A stretch of DNA of 64,000 nt from Fasciolopsis buskii (GCA_008360955.1 LUCM01006285.1:57566-121565); one strand, 5' to 3'; positions 1 to 13,391 are shown, counted from the stretch's first letter. Numbers and translations are program-made. The notes: generated from the letters alone by a model not told the origin.

Positions 1-85
1 TACGTCTAGCGATCTATTCGAATGAAACTCGACAGACATGCGTGTTCTGAATGGAGCATTATGTGTCACACGGTTGAAAATGAAT

Positions 86-265
86 GGCCGGCGGTGGGCA
101 AACGGATAAGGTCGTGGCGTTTTGGGCGTCAAGGTCGCGGGTTCGGAACCGCCCACCGCCGGTCAACTTCCCCGCTTGGCAGCCGTCTGCTGGCCGCGGC
201 GTCCTTTCTGAAAACTGATGCATATTGTTGTTTCATTAGTAAAAAAAGTAAAAGATAAAAGATAA
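86..265 (+). mobile_element. tRNA-Ser-type SINE, copy 1
   Basis: The tRNA-like head (GGCCGGCGGTGGGCAAACGG, then a GGGTTCGGAACC box B) is followed by a shared body (GGTCAACTTCCCCGCTTGGC, TGCTGGCCGCGG) and an A-rich end with AAAAGATAAAA repeats. The head is followed within bases by a GT microsatellite at 279-302. Confidence 0.8.
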
Positions 266-278
266 AATTCTTAACCGT

Positions 279-302
279 TGTGTGTGTGTGTGTGTGTGTG
301 TG
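279..302. repeat. (TG)n microsatellite
   Basis: Uninterrupted TG units just after SINE copy 1, so it may have grown from the SINE tail. Confidence 0.9.
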
Positions 303-911
303 CATATCCTCACGTTGTACCTAAATGTGTCATTGACAGTGTTTAAAGAAAAGTGTACCCTAAACACACACGAAATAAAGCATCCTTCGGAAAGCCAAAT
401 TGCAAAGCCTACTGGAGTGAATTTTTTTGCGGTTTTTTGTTTTTTTTTCAGTCAATTTTGATGAAAAAGTTTTCCTTTAATCTGTATTTCAAAGAGGTAC
501 CACCTTACAATGCAGAAAGCTGTCGCAGCCGTGCGATTGCTAAGCTTGGTTCTGCGAGCCGTGATTTTCTCGTTGCCACCGAACACAATGATGGTATCAG
601 ATTGGGTGGTAATCTAACGTCGGCAAGCTGGACACCGCACCCACTGATCACACAGCTTGGGGAAAAAAATTGTCACGTTTCCGTCAACTTCGAGTTTTCG
701 ACTCACTTAATCAATGTTGGCCCAAATAAATCTGTCTTTGGGTTTGTCTAAACTAATCATAACTGACAGTTTTTCCAAGTTGTCTGGTCTGATGTTGTAG
801 CCAAAATCCATTCTTAAAAAATGCATTTTTGTGGTAGGTTTTCAGATGGAAGTGGCCAATAGTGTAACTCAGAATTCGTATTCAGTCAAAACTTCGGCTT
901 CTTTTTTCTCC

Positions 912-934
912 GTCTCTCTCTCTCTCTCTCCCTC
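912..934. repeat. (TC)n microsatellite
   Basis: CTCT units with one interruption. Confidence 0.85.
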
Positions 935-1512
935 TCATCCCGGTCTTCCGACCCTCGTTTCTCTTTGGCGAACGGTGGGGTTGGCCTGTTTTACAAGGCA
1001 AAAAAATTAGCCCAAAGAAGTTCGGAAATACTTGAAATACTACCTACTAGCTGAGCAATCGTTAGCGAATTCTTTCGGTCATTCGGTTTTGTTCGTCGCA
1101 GGGGTTCGTCGATCGACGTCCTGAAGTTTCACCAAATCATCCTGGCAGTTTAGTTACATTTATTCGTCCATTCGTTCGTCACTCACCTGTTCTCCGCATT
1201 GCACGTGCACACACACACACAGCCAAAAGACTCATGAATAGCGAGAGAAAGGTGAAAGAAGAAAACCCCGCGTATTTCCTTTTCTTTTGTGTGTAAATGT
1301 TGGCGCCAGTGGGTAGCTTCATCCTTGTCACGAACAGATGCTACATAAGTGATCGTTTCTCCATGTAACTCGTTCATTCTATTCCTAAGCGTTCTCGGTC
1401 CTCTCCAGTTCACCAACAGACTGGCATGCATTACCAAAAAATGCGTTGTGTCCGACCTCATTCACTCGTTTGTTCTTCCGCGGAGGCTAATTGTACCATT
1501 AACACATGTATT

Positions 1513-1603
1513 TGATTCGATTCGATTCGGTTCGATTATTCGTTCGTTCGTTCGTTCGTTCGTTCGCTCGTTCGTTCACTCACTCATTCAATCGTTCATT
1601 CGA
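1513..1603. repeat. (TTCG)n tetranucleotide tract
   Basis: GATTCG then repeated GTTC units with decayed ends. It gives Ser/Phe/Val/Arg-rich false frames. Confidence 0.9.
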
Positions 1604-3600
1604 CACTACGATGAAGCCACTGGTAGATTATCTCATCGGGTCACGTAAATCACCGATGTCGGCAATGAGGCCACATTCACCTGCCATTCGCTTTGAAAAA
1701 CACCACACCCATGTGATCGCGGATTGGGGAACATACGATTTTTCATCTGTTCACCACCGATAGTTTCTTGGGCATGAAAGTGTACCTACAATGGCATAGT
1801 TTAATGTCGGCATTTTGTGTACTGGTCCTTTGGGCTCGATTTAGTTGTGCACAGATTAGAGATGTGGAAGATCCCATTCCTCTGAACCACTGCGGTAGAG
1901 CAAGAAAAACAAATCGGGTACCAGTCTCTCATTTAGCTAGACGTTACAACAACACAGAAAAATCAAAATATACTCGGAGGGTAATAATCGTCTAGGTGAT
2001 GATTTCTCGGGAAAATGGTCACTCCGCGTCTTTTTGGAATTCCAGATGAACATATCAGGTCAGTCTTACTAGAATCAATGACCGAATAACCATAGTTGAA
2101 GATAGTGGACGATACTGTCGTCTACGTCCGTGATGCCGTTACAATGGCAATTCATTCCTTTTTGGATCACATTTCTTTCGATTATTGTTGCATGTTAGTT
2201 TTCGTGCACTTTTCTTTTCAATTCTGAATAGTCATTGCGGCGAGACAACGTGGGAAATCAGACAACAATAGTACAACATTTTTGGTTATTCACGGATGAA
2301 GCCGAAATTTAAGTATGGGAGATGTTTGTAATAGGATCACTCGAGCATTATTCATTACCGATTTTTGTGGCTTGCCGTCAGCCTCTCCAATAATTACAAT
2401 TTCTTTTTTGCTTTAGATTTTCCAAAGGAAAACCATCATCACGTGATCCGGTTGGTAATGAGGACCTCGACGACCATGACAACAACAACCACAACGACGA
2501 AGCGTTGTTAATTTATTCACAAAGCGAGCTGTCTGGAGAACTTCTGCGAAATCGGAATGTTTGCCGGGTTCTTCCATAGACCACCCGGTGACGATTTGGA
2601 GATGACCACGCTTGACCGTACAAATAACCTTACCAAAATATATGAACAATTTATAAATAATCGATACTTTGTGTTAGAAAGTTTGTCAGCCGTTCGATTC
2701 CGTAGAGTTACGAGTTTGGTTTTGTTCGCCTACTGTATGATCAATTTGGTTCGGCCAACTGAAAAACGCAACTTTGACTACGGTTTTTGTGGACATTCGA
2801 TTCTTTCATTTCGTCTAGCATGTCCCGGTGTCCGCGTTGCTTTAGATTTAACGTGACAATCAAAATTCCTCTTTCAATAAACGTGTCGTTTATATAGGTA
2901 TGGTTTCCTGAATTTCGAGGAAACGTTGGAACCCTCGGGTTGTTGCCTGTCGCTTTATACTTCGTATCCGGGACCAATTAGCATCCGTCGTGGGTTGCTA
3001 AAACCCATTTCGCTCTAACCACTGCGATCCATTCGTGCTAAAGCTGCAGCTGTAACGGGTCCGAACGCTCTCAGCTTGAGATATTCTCGTACATTATGAT
3101 GCTTGCCTCCCGTACGAACACATCCCCACAGCATCGAATGTCAGATAAGCTATAGTTTGTACAGCAACACATAGTTATGCCTCTGTATCAGAACAAATAT
3201 TGCAGACACTAATTAGGATTGGGAACGATAGCGGTAGAGTGACTTGGCTGGGTGAGTAAGGAGTAGAAGAAACGGACTAGTGTGATTCACATCTAAGCCC
3301 GAATCAAAAGAAAAGCGTGAAATTCGTTTGAACGTTCACCCGAGGGTAGATGTGCCGTGGACGAAGAAGGCTTTGGAGCTCGGAGAAAATCAGTTTATTT
3401 AAAGAGAATGAACTGGTTTCGTATGAACTGATAATTGCAGCTTCCCCGATTTTACAAAATGCAACAGTTGGGAAGCTTTGACTTATCCAAAATCGATGTG
3501 CAGATCGAAAGAAACACTTCTGACACTAACATCCGGTTGGCATAGTGCTCAACCAAGTCGGACCTCGCTCGTATGCGCATTCGGACAACAGTCCATCCAT

Positions 3601-3772
3601 CTTCTATCTTTTACTTCCCCTACTAATGAAGAAAGAACACACCATTTTTCAGGAAGGGGGCCGCGGCCAGCAGAGAGCTGCCAATGAGGAAGTTGACCGG
3701 TCGCATGAGGATTCGAACCCGCGACCTTGACGTCCAAATGCCACGACCTTATCCGCTCGACCGCCACTAGCC
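3601..3772 (-). mobile_element. tRNA-Ser-type SINE, copy 2
   Basis: Reverse-strand copy with head near 3772, box B GGGTTCGAATCC, the GGTCAACTTCC body and a tail of CATTAGTAGGGGAAGTAAAAG. It abuts a reverse-transcriptase remnant. Confidence 0.8.
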
Positions 3773-4005
3773 TGCATGGGAATTCTCAGAAAAACAAGGA
3801 AATTAGTACACACAAAAGGCTGTTGTAGTGTGTCATTTTCGTCCCTTTGATAGAAACCTCGATTCATTTCAGATTCTATAACCAGTAAGCTCGCACTAAA
3901 GTGTTCTGGTTTTTCATTACTGCCTCGTAGTATGGAATCGCGGTGAAAGAAAAGCCACAAGCATACAAGTTGAAAGAGCCACAGAGAATCGGAAACATTT
4001 ACGAT

Positions 4006-4134
4006 GCACCAACGAAACTGACTGCAGCTTTTAGCCATCTCGTCTATAGTCTTTAACCATTGCGTCGGGGGATCTGGTGGACTCGGAAATCTAACTCGAC
4101 CTACTAAGGACATTTCACTGGTTACGGTTTTCAT
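4006..4134 (-). mobile_element. Retrotransposon 3' remnant (reverse-transcriptase tail)
   Basis: On the minus strand the peptide LVGRVRFPSPPDPPTQWL followed by KTIDEMAKSCSQFRWC resembles the last residues of the RTE/CR1-like protein, with the pattern R.P..PPTQWLETL.DMA.NR.QWRSC. Only this end survives, next to a SINE at 3601-3772 in the same orientation. Confidence 0.55.
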
Positions 4135-4648
4135 TCCTATTCCTCACGTCAAGGATTGACCACTATAGCCCATCTTCCAACCATTGCCCGCCTCGGAGAA
4201 TGACAAATGAAGAGGGAGTCGATCTGTCAGCATGCCCATCGTATGCGTCAACCGCATTAACTCAGTCAAACTTAGTGCTCATTCGATCTTGAGAACATTG
4301 TGACCACTTGGTCCACGCCTAACCGCCGAACTGTAAACGAATTTTATTCCGCCGCATTTTGTCCATGTTGCAAAGACACCGCCAAAAGTCTTGCCAAAGC
4401 TTCTGCCAGCAATGGCCGTGTTTCTGAGCCGAATAACAAGAATGATCTTACAGGTATCGTGTGAATTGGATCGTTGATCAATGGTCGAATGTTGAGCCGA
4501 GGCAGCGGATGTTTCAACCAGGTACATTACACTAGAGCGTTCCGTGTGCGCGAAGACCACCTTGTGTTGTACAACTGTCCAGTTAACCACAGTCTTGCTG
4601 TTGGATAGGGAATGAATTTTGATTCTTTTGGTGAAGAAACTCTGACAT

Positions 4649-4665
4649 TTTATTGCGCTTTTATT
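4649..4665 (-). terminator. Pair of AATAAA polyadenylation-type signals
   Basis: Two AATAAA hexamers 5 bases apart on the minus strand follow a frame ending near 4661. A small alternative frame after an AG near 4850 ends in TGA about 110 bases earlier. Possible 3' end of a minus-strand transcript; no other support. Confidence 0.25.
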
Positions 4666-5304
4666 TCTTAAAACAACAAATTAATGTAGTAATATTTATC
4701 CAGTATCTCTCCGAATAGCTCCGAATGCTTTCCCCGGCACGTCTCATCGTTAGGTCGTAATCATTTGTTGAGAGCATGTCTCGTAAAAATTCCCATTTTT
4801 CGGCCAAAGTTCTTCTTTTGCCGGTTCGTTGATGTTTGCTATCCAGACAGCAAATCGAATTTCCGTGCACACTATTGGGGCCCAACCTGTGAATGTGCAT
4901 CTGTTCGTCACCCCATCTCCTCCATTTTTCCCCATCGGACTTAGACCTAGATGGATCATTTGCGTGCACATATTTTTCCAATTGTTATTTGATCCATTCC
5001 ATTTCTCGTCACTCTATATCTAATCACATTATTTTTGTCAAAATTCACATCAAGCTATTGGTTTACTTATGAATGACTAAAATTCTCGAAATAACGGCCC
5101 ATTTCACAGTGTTTGGAGGCCACACTAGTCGTTCGAATACACAAATGTGCAAGTTCCATCGGGCTGCAGGATAGAACGCGACCAATAGTCCGTAATTGAC
5201 TAGGTGTGGCGTGCTTCTTCGAATTAGGGATGCACAATCGCAGTCATCCAAACCGAATCGTCGAATGTCCCCATTGTCATTGCTCAGCTCCGTCTTTCTT
5301 TAGG

Positions 5305-5539
5305 CTAAAAGTGCCTAGATGTGTCTCTGTCTCCGAGTAGGCCATCCATCTCAGCACTCATGGCCCTAATCAGAAGGCTGGAAAGAAGCCCACTCGTTCC
5401 TCTCCAGTTAATCTTCATACTATTGCAGTTGCTTTCCGACCCGGGTGGCCTTTGAGGCTCTAAACCAAACAAGTGCTCCCAAAGTGTTTTCACTTCGTCC
5501 CTCACGGTCTCCCCAGAAGACTCTTCTACCATTCCACTA
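5305..5539 (-). pseudogene. Minus-strand frame with acceptor and stop, origin unknown
   Basis: A TTGCTCAG acceptor is followed by a frame with SSGETVRDEVKTLWEHLFGL, then an RAMSAEMDGLLGDRDTSRHF end and TAG. Its codon use (AGG, AGA, GGG) differs from the troponin exons. It enters at phase 2, which does not fit the phase 0 end of the 10.4 kb exon, so it is not the next exon. It may be a retrotransposon or gene relic. Confidence 0.25.
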
Positions 5540-8014
5540 CTGAGCAAGTCATCATATAATGCTCACCACGGACCTTCACAGGTCATCTCGTGATTTTCTT
5601 TCATGCAGATGAATTGTGAAAAAAAGGCAAACCGTAGATTTTTCATTCCGGTAGTAGACTATGTCCACTGTTTAGCAGTATCGAGCGAGTTTTAGTCGCA
5701 GTTACCATGACGAGATCAAAAAAGTTGTCGTAAGTTTCTGGTCGTTGTGATTGGTGTTCACCATCCCAGACGCCCTAACACCAGCCAAACGAGTAGATAC
5801 AGCTAGCAATGCCTTTCTGCGTTAGAAGAGTTTGTCGTTCATTTTTACTTGAGGTCGATATGACGAACCTGACAGTGGACTGCAAAGGATTGACGTTTAG
5901 CCCGAGAAATTTAACCCTTTAAGCTAAGTGCTACGCGCGACGTTAGGGTTACCTTGGAGAGTCATTCTTCTCTGACTATTGATGGTTTCGGACAAATTGC
6001 AGTGAAACTTTGGGACATTTTGCTGACCTCCAAGATTCATTTGAAATCATTTTATCGTTTGGTATTCATAAGCTGCGAACTTGTGAGTTCTGTTTGACTG
6101 ATACCATTCCCAATCACAACAATATACAGCAATGACATGCTAACCAAACCTTTTCTCTTCTCTCATGAGATCCTGTGAGCTGTACTATCAACCGAGCTCA
6201 AATCACCTGCAAACTCAGCGAGTCGTTAACGTGTCATTCTGTGTCCACATCAGCCCGCATGCACCCCTATTGAGCGCGTGTGTATCTACGCCTGAATGTG
6301 CCACTGGGCGAAATCATCCAAGCCACACAACCAGTCACGTGTTGAAGAACTATCATCAAAATTGTGCAGTGCGCAAGTGCGCATTCCAACCGCGCCGCAC
6401 TCATTTTCGACCTCTTTCTGGTTGGACGAAGCAAATCGATTCATTACACCTCAGACCAGACCCGCGAACTGACAGTCCCGAGGCCAGAAAGAGGACCGGA
6501 CGCACCTAGACCTACTAGCCAGATATCTAATGTGGACGAAAAATCCTGTCGAATAGTAGTGAACTGATGACGATAACGAGTTTTTCGATTCCGTCTCCCC
6601 ATAGATTTCTCATATTGGGTGCTATGTTGGCCAATTTTACGGACGTTTCTGAACAAGTGTTCCTACATACGCCACGATAGTCTTATGATTATTAGCCTAG
6701 GGGATATAGAAATGGTGCTTCCCGAGAAAGAGAACATACCGAAACTGCGGCTGGACGAAATTACTCAATCTCACACCTCTACTTAAACCGGTGCACACGA
6801 TAACTTTGCTTGCGTGTTGCACACAGATCCGACAATCAAATCACTGGTCCGGTGAGCGGTTCTGTCACCCTGCGCAAACCCAGGGAAACTTGTAAAACCT
6901 GACTGATTGAAGATTTGGTCGGATCGAAAACACAATGACCTTAATTTTTACTTGGTCAGGCCAATGTGTTTGGGTGAATTGTGTTCGTCACCATCTTGAC
7001 GAAAGAGAGATGGACGTTGAAGGCTAAGTTCACCTGACATCGATTACGTGAATCAGGTAAGTAAGTACGAGCACATCCGTGTGCGGAGTTAACACAAAAT
7101 CTAATCCGTGGCAGGAATGTAAAGAACTCAGTCCCTTCTGTCAAATTTGCGAAACAAGAAAGGAGACATATGTCACGAACTACAAGTATTTCGTTTACTC
7201 TTTTTGATAGTGAACGAAAACTTGTCTTGGTGAAGAGCCCATGGCCAAACCCAGAACCAAACGAGATGAGTTCTTGCCTCTGATCTGAGCGATGTACCGA
7301 AGACCGGGTTCTCAGTAAAATAGAAAAAAAAACAAAGCAGAAATTTGTTCCTATCTTCGATAACAACAAACGCACCGTCCACATGACTGATAGCCTTTGC
7401 TGGATTGGCAAGAGATGCCAATGACTCAGCAAACTTCCGTCAACGGTAGTCCAGAGTATTTGTTGAATGTGACCCTTCTGATTTCACTTTTTCCATAGCA
7501 AAACCTGCTCTCGTGCACAGAATTGGTGGCGTGTTGGTGACTGGTTGTAAAACGACCAAAACTGCCCATCAATGAGGGCAAAATTGCCCTATTGGTGAAC
7601 AAATTCGCTGGAAAGTTATTTGGCGAATAGTCGACCATACGCGCGTGCATCGAATCGAAAGGGGCATGAATACAAATCCGACTTTCTCGTCCATTCTAGT
7701 TGAATGGAAAAGCCTTTATTGCGTGTACATGTACGTATGCATGTATGTGTGTGTCCGTGTGCGAGTATGCTAATGACGTGCATTTCACAGGTGGAACAGG
7801 TCATCTATGTGACATTCATACATTGGAAAAGAGAATGATATTCATTCATTCATGCATGCATGCATGCACAAACTGACGTGTTCTTATGCTTGGACAAACA
7901 GGGCGAGCGTGCAAAATATCTCCTCCCGTTTTGGCCACCAGAAAAATGCAGAAAGGTGAGTCGGAAAATGCGTTCGTTTGAGCACCTCTGTAGTTCTTAA
8001 GGTGATTGTGAATC

Positions 8015-8085
8015 CGTGTGTGTCAGATGTGTGTCAGATGTGTGTCAGATGTGTGTCAGATGTGTGTCAGATGTGTGTCAGATGT
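8015..8085 (+). repeat. 11-bp tandem array
   Basis: Six near-identical units of TGTGTGTCAGA followed by a GT tract. The 11-base period gives a Met-Cys-Gln-type false peptide. Confidence 0.9.
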
Positions 8086-10408
8086 GTATGTGTGTGTGTG
8101 TGTGAGTAGAGGGGAGAATGGGGAAGCATATGTATGGCAAATTAGGTGTGGCGTCATATGGGCTTGCATTCATTATTTACAGGGGATCTGTGAAGCTGTC
8201 AGAATGGTCAAAATGAACAGTAACTAGAAAAATATTGGCGGACAGATCACTTTGAGTTAGTAGTATTCTTTTTTTGTTCCATGATTTCACTCCGCTCATA
8301 ACACGGACTGGGGCTTTTCACGAGAAGAATACGTCGTCCGGTGGTTATCCTTCCTGGAACTGGTCCCCTTCGAGTTACGGACTCACAAATACGGATGGGA
8401 GAGAGAGAGAGAGACGCCCTTCAGCTGCTATTCAGCCTTTCATTGTGCATCCTAAAGAATAGCTTTTCGTGGTACATTTTGGCACAACTTGTTGTACGTC
8501 TCAAAAACTCCGATCTCCCATTATCCGGAAATTGTCGCTCTGCCCGGAATCCAAAGCCCAATATTCTGACCCAGAAAGCGGGAAAAGAATGAGCAGACAG
8601 TGAGAAAGAGTTACGGTCACCGAAACCTACATGTATATCGTTCAACCTCACGTAGTTTCTGTCTCTACTGACCGATGGGTACAACTGCTTAAGGGCAAAA
8701 CTTGAAAACTTGAAACCACACATCTCCCAAATGAAAGCAGCAGACAGATGAACAAAGTGTGAGGAAAAACCAGGAACAATGTTTTTTCCTTAAAGAAAAA
8801 TAATCACAATCTACTCTTTTTGGGCGTGCATATGAGCGCCCGTGTGTGCGCGCGTGCATGCGTGCCTGTGTTTGTGTATGTGTTCGTCCTATTCGTTCGT
8901 TCGTGAGTGGGTGCGAGCGGCCATGTGTATACATTGGTCAGCAGAGTTCCATTCTGAGGGTGAAATGCGTTAGTCACGTGGTCTCACTGGAACTAACACA
9001 AGTGGCAGTGAAAATCGTGCAAACATCGAAATTCGGACGCGAAAGTCAACGGGCATTGGTGATGGTGATGAAGATCTCGGTCGCAAAGTTCACGGATGTA
9101 ACCGGGACAAGAAATGATGTGGTTTGGTCAGAAATCAATATGAATAGGCCGTTTGAAACGAGGTCTATCTTTCCAGTTTGACGAATGTGTTCCAAAGGAC
9201 TTGGCAACCAAACGAACGAATGAAAGAGAGCCGGTGAACGGTCGTAGAGACAGACCAACAACGCTAGGGCACAGGAAACAAACCGGACTGATTTTTCACC
9301 TTCTATTCACGGTGGAATTCAAGATGATGCGATTAGTATTTGTGTGTCCATCCTATGCTGTTATGTTAGGTTATGATGCCGAGAAGACGTGGCACAAATT
9401 CGCTTCTGACAATGCCCGGGGAAGGAGACAGAAGAAAGATTTTGTTTCCCGTTCCACACCAACACAGAGCATTAAATCGTGTCAAATATGTCAAGTATGA
9501 GGTAGTGAACGACAGGGCGGCCCAACAAGGGAAAGATGTTATTGTCCGGTTGGTTGGAGCAGTAATTGACTGTTGAGTTGATCCGGTGTACACACAACAC
9601 GTCCGACAAAAAAGCGCGAGAATTCATTCGCAGTTCCGTGAACAGATGCATGTTGACCAATGAATGAAGACAATGGTTGCACTTTACACTGATCCGTGAC
9701 GAGTTTGCACAAGCAATAGGATGATCGGATGTTCGGCGGAAATGTGCAGGTGGATGTTTGGGGGTGCGGTGGTGACAAAGTGCTCCTCGGTTTTTTTAGA
9801 GCTACGTGTAATTTTCAATGCCGATTGGACAGTGGAGTGGGGTGGAGGTGGGGTGGGGATAGAGTGGGTAACAGGGGCGATTTGACGTACACTTTGCTTG
9901 CAGTTAGTCTCCTTTGACTCCGTTTACAAGCCCCGGTTTCTGAAAATCAGAGTAATAATCATAACTATGACTGTAAGTGAACCTCAGTCCGTTTATATTG
10001 TTACGTATACGTCAAAGAAAAGTCAGCTGTTTAATTCTTGCCGCTGATAATTTTGTCGGTACGGAACGTTGATCCTGGTTACTAATCGAAATAACAATAA
10101 TCTAATGATGATCCCAGTTCATTGTGTTAGAAAATATATGTCCGCTATCGTAAAACTTATGACCTATGCAAATATTTAATAACGAACTGTTTCGTCCGAA
10201 ATGAGGTTTACTCACACACTCGAACTGAGCAGTGACCGCCAGGGTGGACTTTAATGCACACGAACAAAAGTCTCAAAATTGTTGGTTGTGCCAACTACTG
10301 ATAACAAAAACAATTACAATCGGCATGACAAGTAAACATGAATCTTGCGAAATCTCGGGTTCCAAATCGGTGAAATGGGATAACTCTGATCCCGGATAGA
10401 ATACATAC

Positions 10409-10553
10409 CGCTTCGCTGTTTTCAGACAATTTGGTAATACTTTTCAGCGGGACCGCTTGCTTGATCACGTGCATTGCATTCAGTTCACGTAGTCTTTCCA
10501 GCCGGGCCACGATATTTTCACGTTTGGGAACTTTGCGCAGAATAGGCATAGGG
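10409..10553 (-). CDS. Candidate downstream exon, possibly C-terminal part of the troponin T-like gene
   Basis: One base plus 48 codons between the acceptor TTTCGTGTTCTAG and the donor GCG|GTATGT. The peptide begins PMPILRKVPKRENIVARL and continues ERLRELNAMHV, then ends near LSENSEA. It is basic and helical, as expected for the tail after the troponin coiled coil, and its codon use resembles the upstream exons. It needs phase 2 on entry whereas exon 7 leaves phase 0, so at least one exon between them is missing from my reading. It could instead belong to another gene on the same strand. It ends in phase 0 with no stop, so further exons must lie below 10.4 kb. Confidence 0.45.
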
Positions 10554-11710
10554 CTAGAACACGAAATTAGGTAATGGAGTGAGATAGGGGAAAGAAATTT
10601 ATATAACAAAGGAGTCCACTGCGGATGACAGGGACAGTGATAGCGATAAGGACGTAGCGCTCGACGGCTATTATTCACTAGGGTTTATGAAGATTTGTAT
10701 GGTTCACTAACATTACGCAGTCATTCCCCTACAAATCGGTTTCATGACGAGCTGTCCGTGATAATCAAAACGTTGACAAATTGCCAACTATTTCGGCCAC
10801 ACTGCCTTATTGAACAACGAGTTGCACAATAGTTCACACGATTTTTGTTTACGAAAATCTCCGATAAATGAGTTTAGTTGCAAAGATCAATAACTTCGAG
10901 TTACACTCCTGAATCCGTTTCCAGTCCCCCCTCCCCGCTCTAGCAATCCCATAGCGTATCGTAGTTTTGTCACATGACTGCATTGCAGTGTGGAGAACGC
11001 ACGCGTGACCGACAAGCCGCATTCCTGTGAAAACGGATGAGTCATATGGGTTGCGTAGACGTTCAGGCGCGTCAACAGTAGGCGTATGAATAAAGGTGCT
11101 CAAAATGTAGTTCTACTTAGTCGTGGCAAATTGCCGCGTACAAATCTAACGAAATTTGTTGTGCGTTCCGTGGCCATCGAGAGATTAGCATTTTTGTGGT
11201 TGAAACAAGTTTTCGGCGGTTCGAATCCCTGTACCTCTCGTGGTTGCAATCAACTGAGAACAACCCTTTGTGTGGAAATGCTGAAGATTCTCGTTTAATT
11301 AATAAAGGAAGTGGAAATATATTTTGATATTTAATATTTTGCAATAGTAGAACACGGCTTTGTCTGTTCAGAGCATAGTCTTTGTCGACTTTTAGATTGG
11401 CTCGGGTAGAGTTTCTATCTGCTGACAACCCCGCGTTCTGATGTGGTGGACTTTTCCATTGAGCCTAACACGTGAGGCTTCCATTCTTCCACGCGCTCCG
11501 AATTCAATTCGGGCCGGATAAACTTACGGAAATTCTCAAATCAAGCATCGTTCGTGAAATTTTCTCAGAGCATATGACAACTAAAGTACCAAGTGCTTAA
11601 TTTGCACACACACTCACACACACACACACGTGGTCATAAACGAAGAATCGCCTGGAACAGAACCAGCATTTAAGCATCCAGTAAGTGGATACGATTAAAA
11701 GTCAACAAAC

Positions 11711-11959
11711 TTGGTCACAACTGAGCATTATTTTCACTATCTAGCTTTGACGCACGAATATCCTAGGAAAGTCAGGTTTCGCATCATCCGGGGTTGGCCT
11801 CACGAATTCGCGGAGAACCCGCACTTACGAGCCGGAAGTGTGGGAACGTGGAAGTTCATAGAACTTCTCAATAAATTAGCTAATCGTTCCCTATTACCAG
11901 CGGATCAAAGATTCAAACCACCGAAGTATCTGGCGCTTCATCTCCTGAAGGGGAGCTGA
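11711..11959 (+). other. Uncharacterised 82-codon plus-strand frame
   Basis: After a CACTATCTAG acceptor-like site at 11745 the frame reads LTHEYPRKVRFRIIRGW, then SVGTWKFIELLNKLANR and ends at TGA. It looks protein-like, but I recognise no family and no donor or neighbouring exon. Confidence 0.2.
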
Positions 11960-12239
11960 AAGTTCTAGATGCTGACCGTTTAGTATGCAGAAAACCAGAG
12001 CGATGATAGGAAGCGCAAACTGTTAACAGGACTCATGATTAATCAATTCACAGAAATCGACAAAGTAAGACAGTACGAATTTCCATCGTTCGGCCTGCTC
12101 TGTCACTGGTTACAAAAACATGGTATGTAAAATGTATTTGGTCCCGTTTACGGAATAGTGAGACAAGCGGAATGTGGTTTGATGATGATGAATCCAACTG
12201 ACTTTGAACGGCATATGGGCGGTAGATGAGATATTGACG

Positions 12240-12740
12240 CGAGAACACGTTATTCTCGCCGTTGTCAGTTTTATGATGCTCATTGTTTTCGTTGTTAGTA
12301 GCATGCTTTGTATATGGACGGCTGAACAAAAGTTTCCCAGGAGCACACGACCGGTTTCGCGGCTATTGCCGTCGGTCAAATGTACGTACTCGGTACTCTG
12401 CCGTCTAACCATACCATAACTTGCGCACTTCTTTATTAGGTTTGCCTAGAATCTCATTTGTGACACTGAGAGAGAGGAAGAATGAGTTATGTGTCCATTT
12501 AAGAATCACTTGATGATTCGACTTTTGTTTGGGAAAGAGTACCGGGTCCGCTAACTTGGCGAGAGGAAATTGTGTTCATTCATCCGTATGGGAAAGGTGC
12601 TACTGACAAGGCACCTCATACTTTCGGAACTTGTTCCTCCCTTCCGAAAGTTCACTTAGCCTGATCGACGAAAATGCCTTGACGAATCACCTTGTAATTC
12701 TTAAATGATCCCAACATACATTCACGATCCTTGTAACTCA
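12240..12740 (+). repeat. Dispersed repeat, copy 1
   Basis: Shares short blocks in order with segments at 19.3-19.5 and 31.9-32.1 kb: CACGACCGGTTTCGCGGCTATTGCCG, GAAATTGTGTTCATTCATCC, CATACTTTCGGA, GACGAATCACC and AATTCTTAAATG. No terminal repeats or coding domain recognised. Confidence 0.55.
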
Positions 12741-13391
12741 AGCGAGATATTGATGATTACTCAATGCTTCAGATTCATTCCTTGATGGAGATTAAATAGC
12801 TATGTGATCGCTGAACTTGACTTTTTACGGCAAACATTTCACTACCAACCGACCCGAAATAATCAGTGCGCAGGCAATGACGTCTATGATTAGTGGTGTT
12901 TAAATTAATCCCACCCTAGGTCTGACCTTCACCGCCATAGTAAACCGATCCTAAATAATTACCATAGCTAAGCCACCGAACTCACACCTCAACACAGTTC
13001 GCTCAAAAAAAGCTCTTGTACTAAGTGTATCGATTGTTCAGTGGTTGAATTCTGAGGTCCCGTTAGAGAACCGATTTATTTCAGGCAATGTAAAATATGT
13101 GTTTATTAGTAAAGCTCCAATCCCAACACCACGAGCCTTGGTCAAACCAGTTTTAATTTGTCTAGAAGGCAGATGTTCCGGTTGGTCAGAACCCGGCGGT
13201 GGCAGTCGTGGTAGGGATGCAAAACCTTCATATTTATTCATGAATTTGGTTTCCGCACGCACAAATATCCATACTCGACCATTGTGTCAAAATATACGGA
13301 TTACAACCCTAATGGTTTCAACGTACTATTTGCCCTTGATGTCCACCAATTTCATCGTCAGTTCATTGATCTAAAAAGTATTAATTAACAG

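Larger units (their letters stand above)
1..10408. other. Left flank below the last candidate exon
   Basis: Mostly non-coding by eye. It has SINE copies at 86-265 and 3601-3772, a retrotransposon remnant at 4.0-4.1 kb, a TTCG tract at 1.5 kb, an 11-bp tandem array at 8.0 kb, and two weak terminal-exon candidates at 4.66-4.98 and 5.3-5.54 kb. The true 3' end of the troponin gene may lie here. Confidence 0.5.

Noticed and set aside
3649..4134. A 161-codon minus-strand frame as one gene
   Set aside because: It is a chance fusion of a reverse-transcriptase tail with a SINE in the same orientation.
4661..4981. Terminal exon of the troponin gene
   Set aside because: Two frames are open at once, the acceptors are poor, and the phase cannot be tied to an upstream exon.
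11523..11586. Minus-strand 50-nt segment with a GTAAGT donor as the missing troponin exon
   Set aside because: It enters at phase 1 or meets a stop in phase 0, and it leaves at a phase the 10.4 kb exon cannot accept.
13038..13262. Minus-strand frame with LPRLPPPGSDQPE as an exon
   Set aside because: It looks coding in part, but no acceptor precedes it, the plus strand is also open, and no family was recognised.
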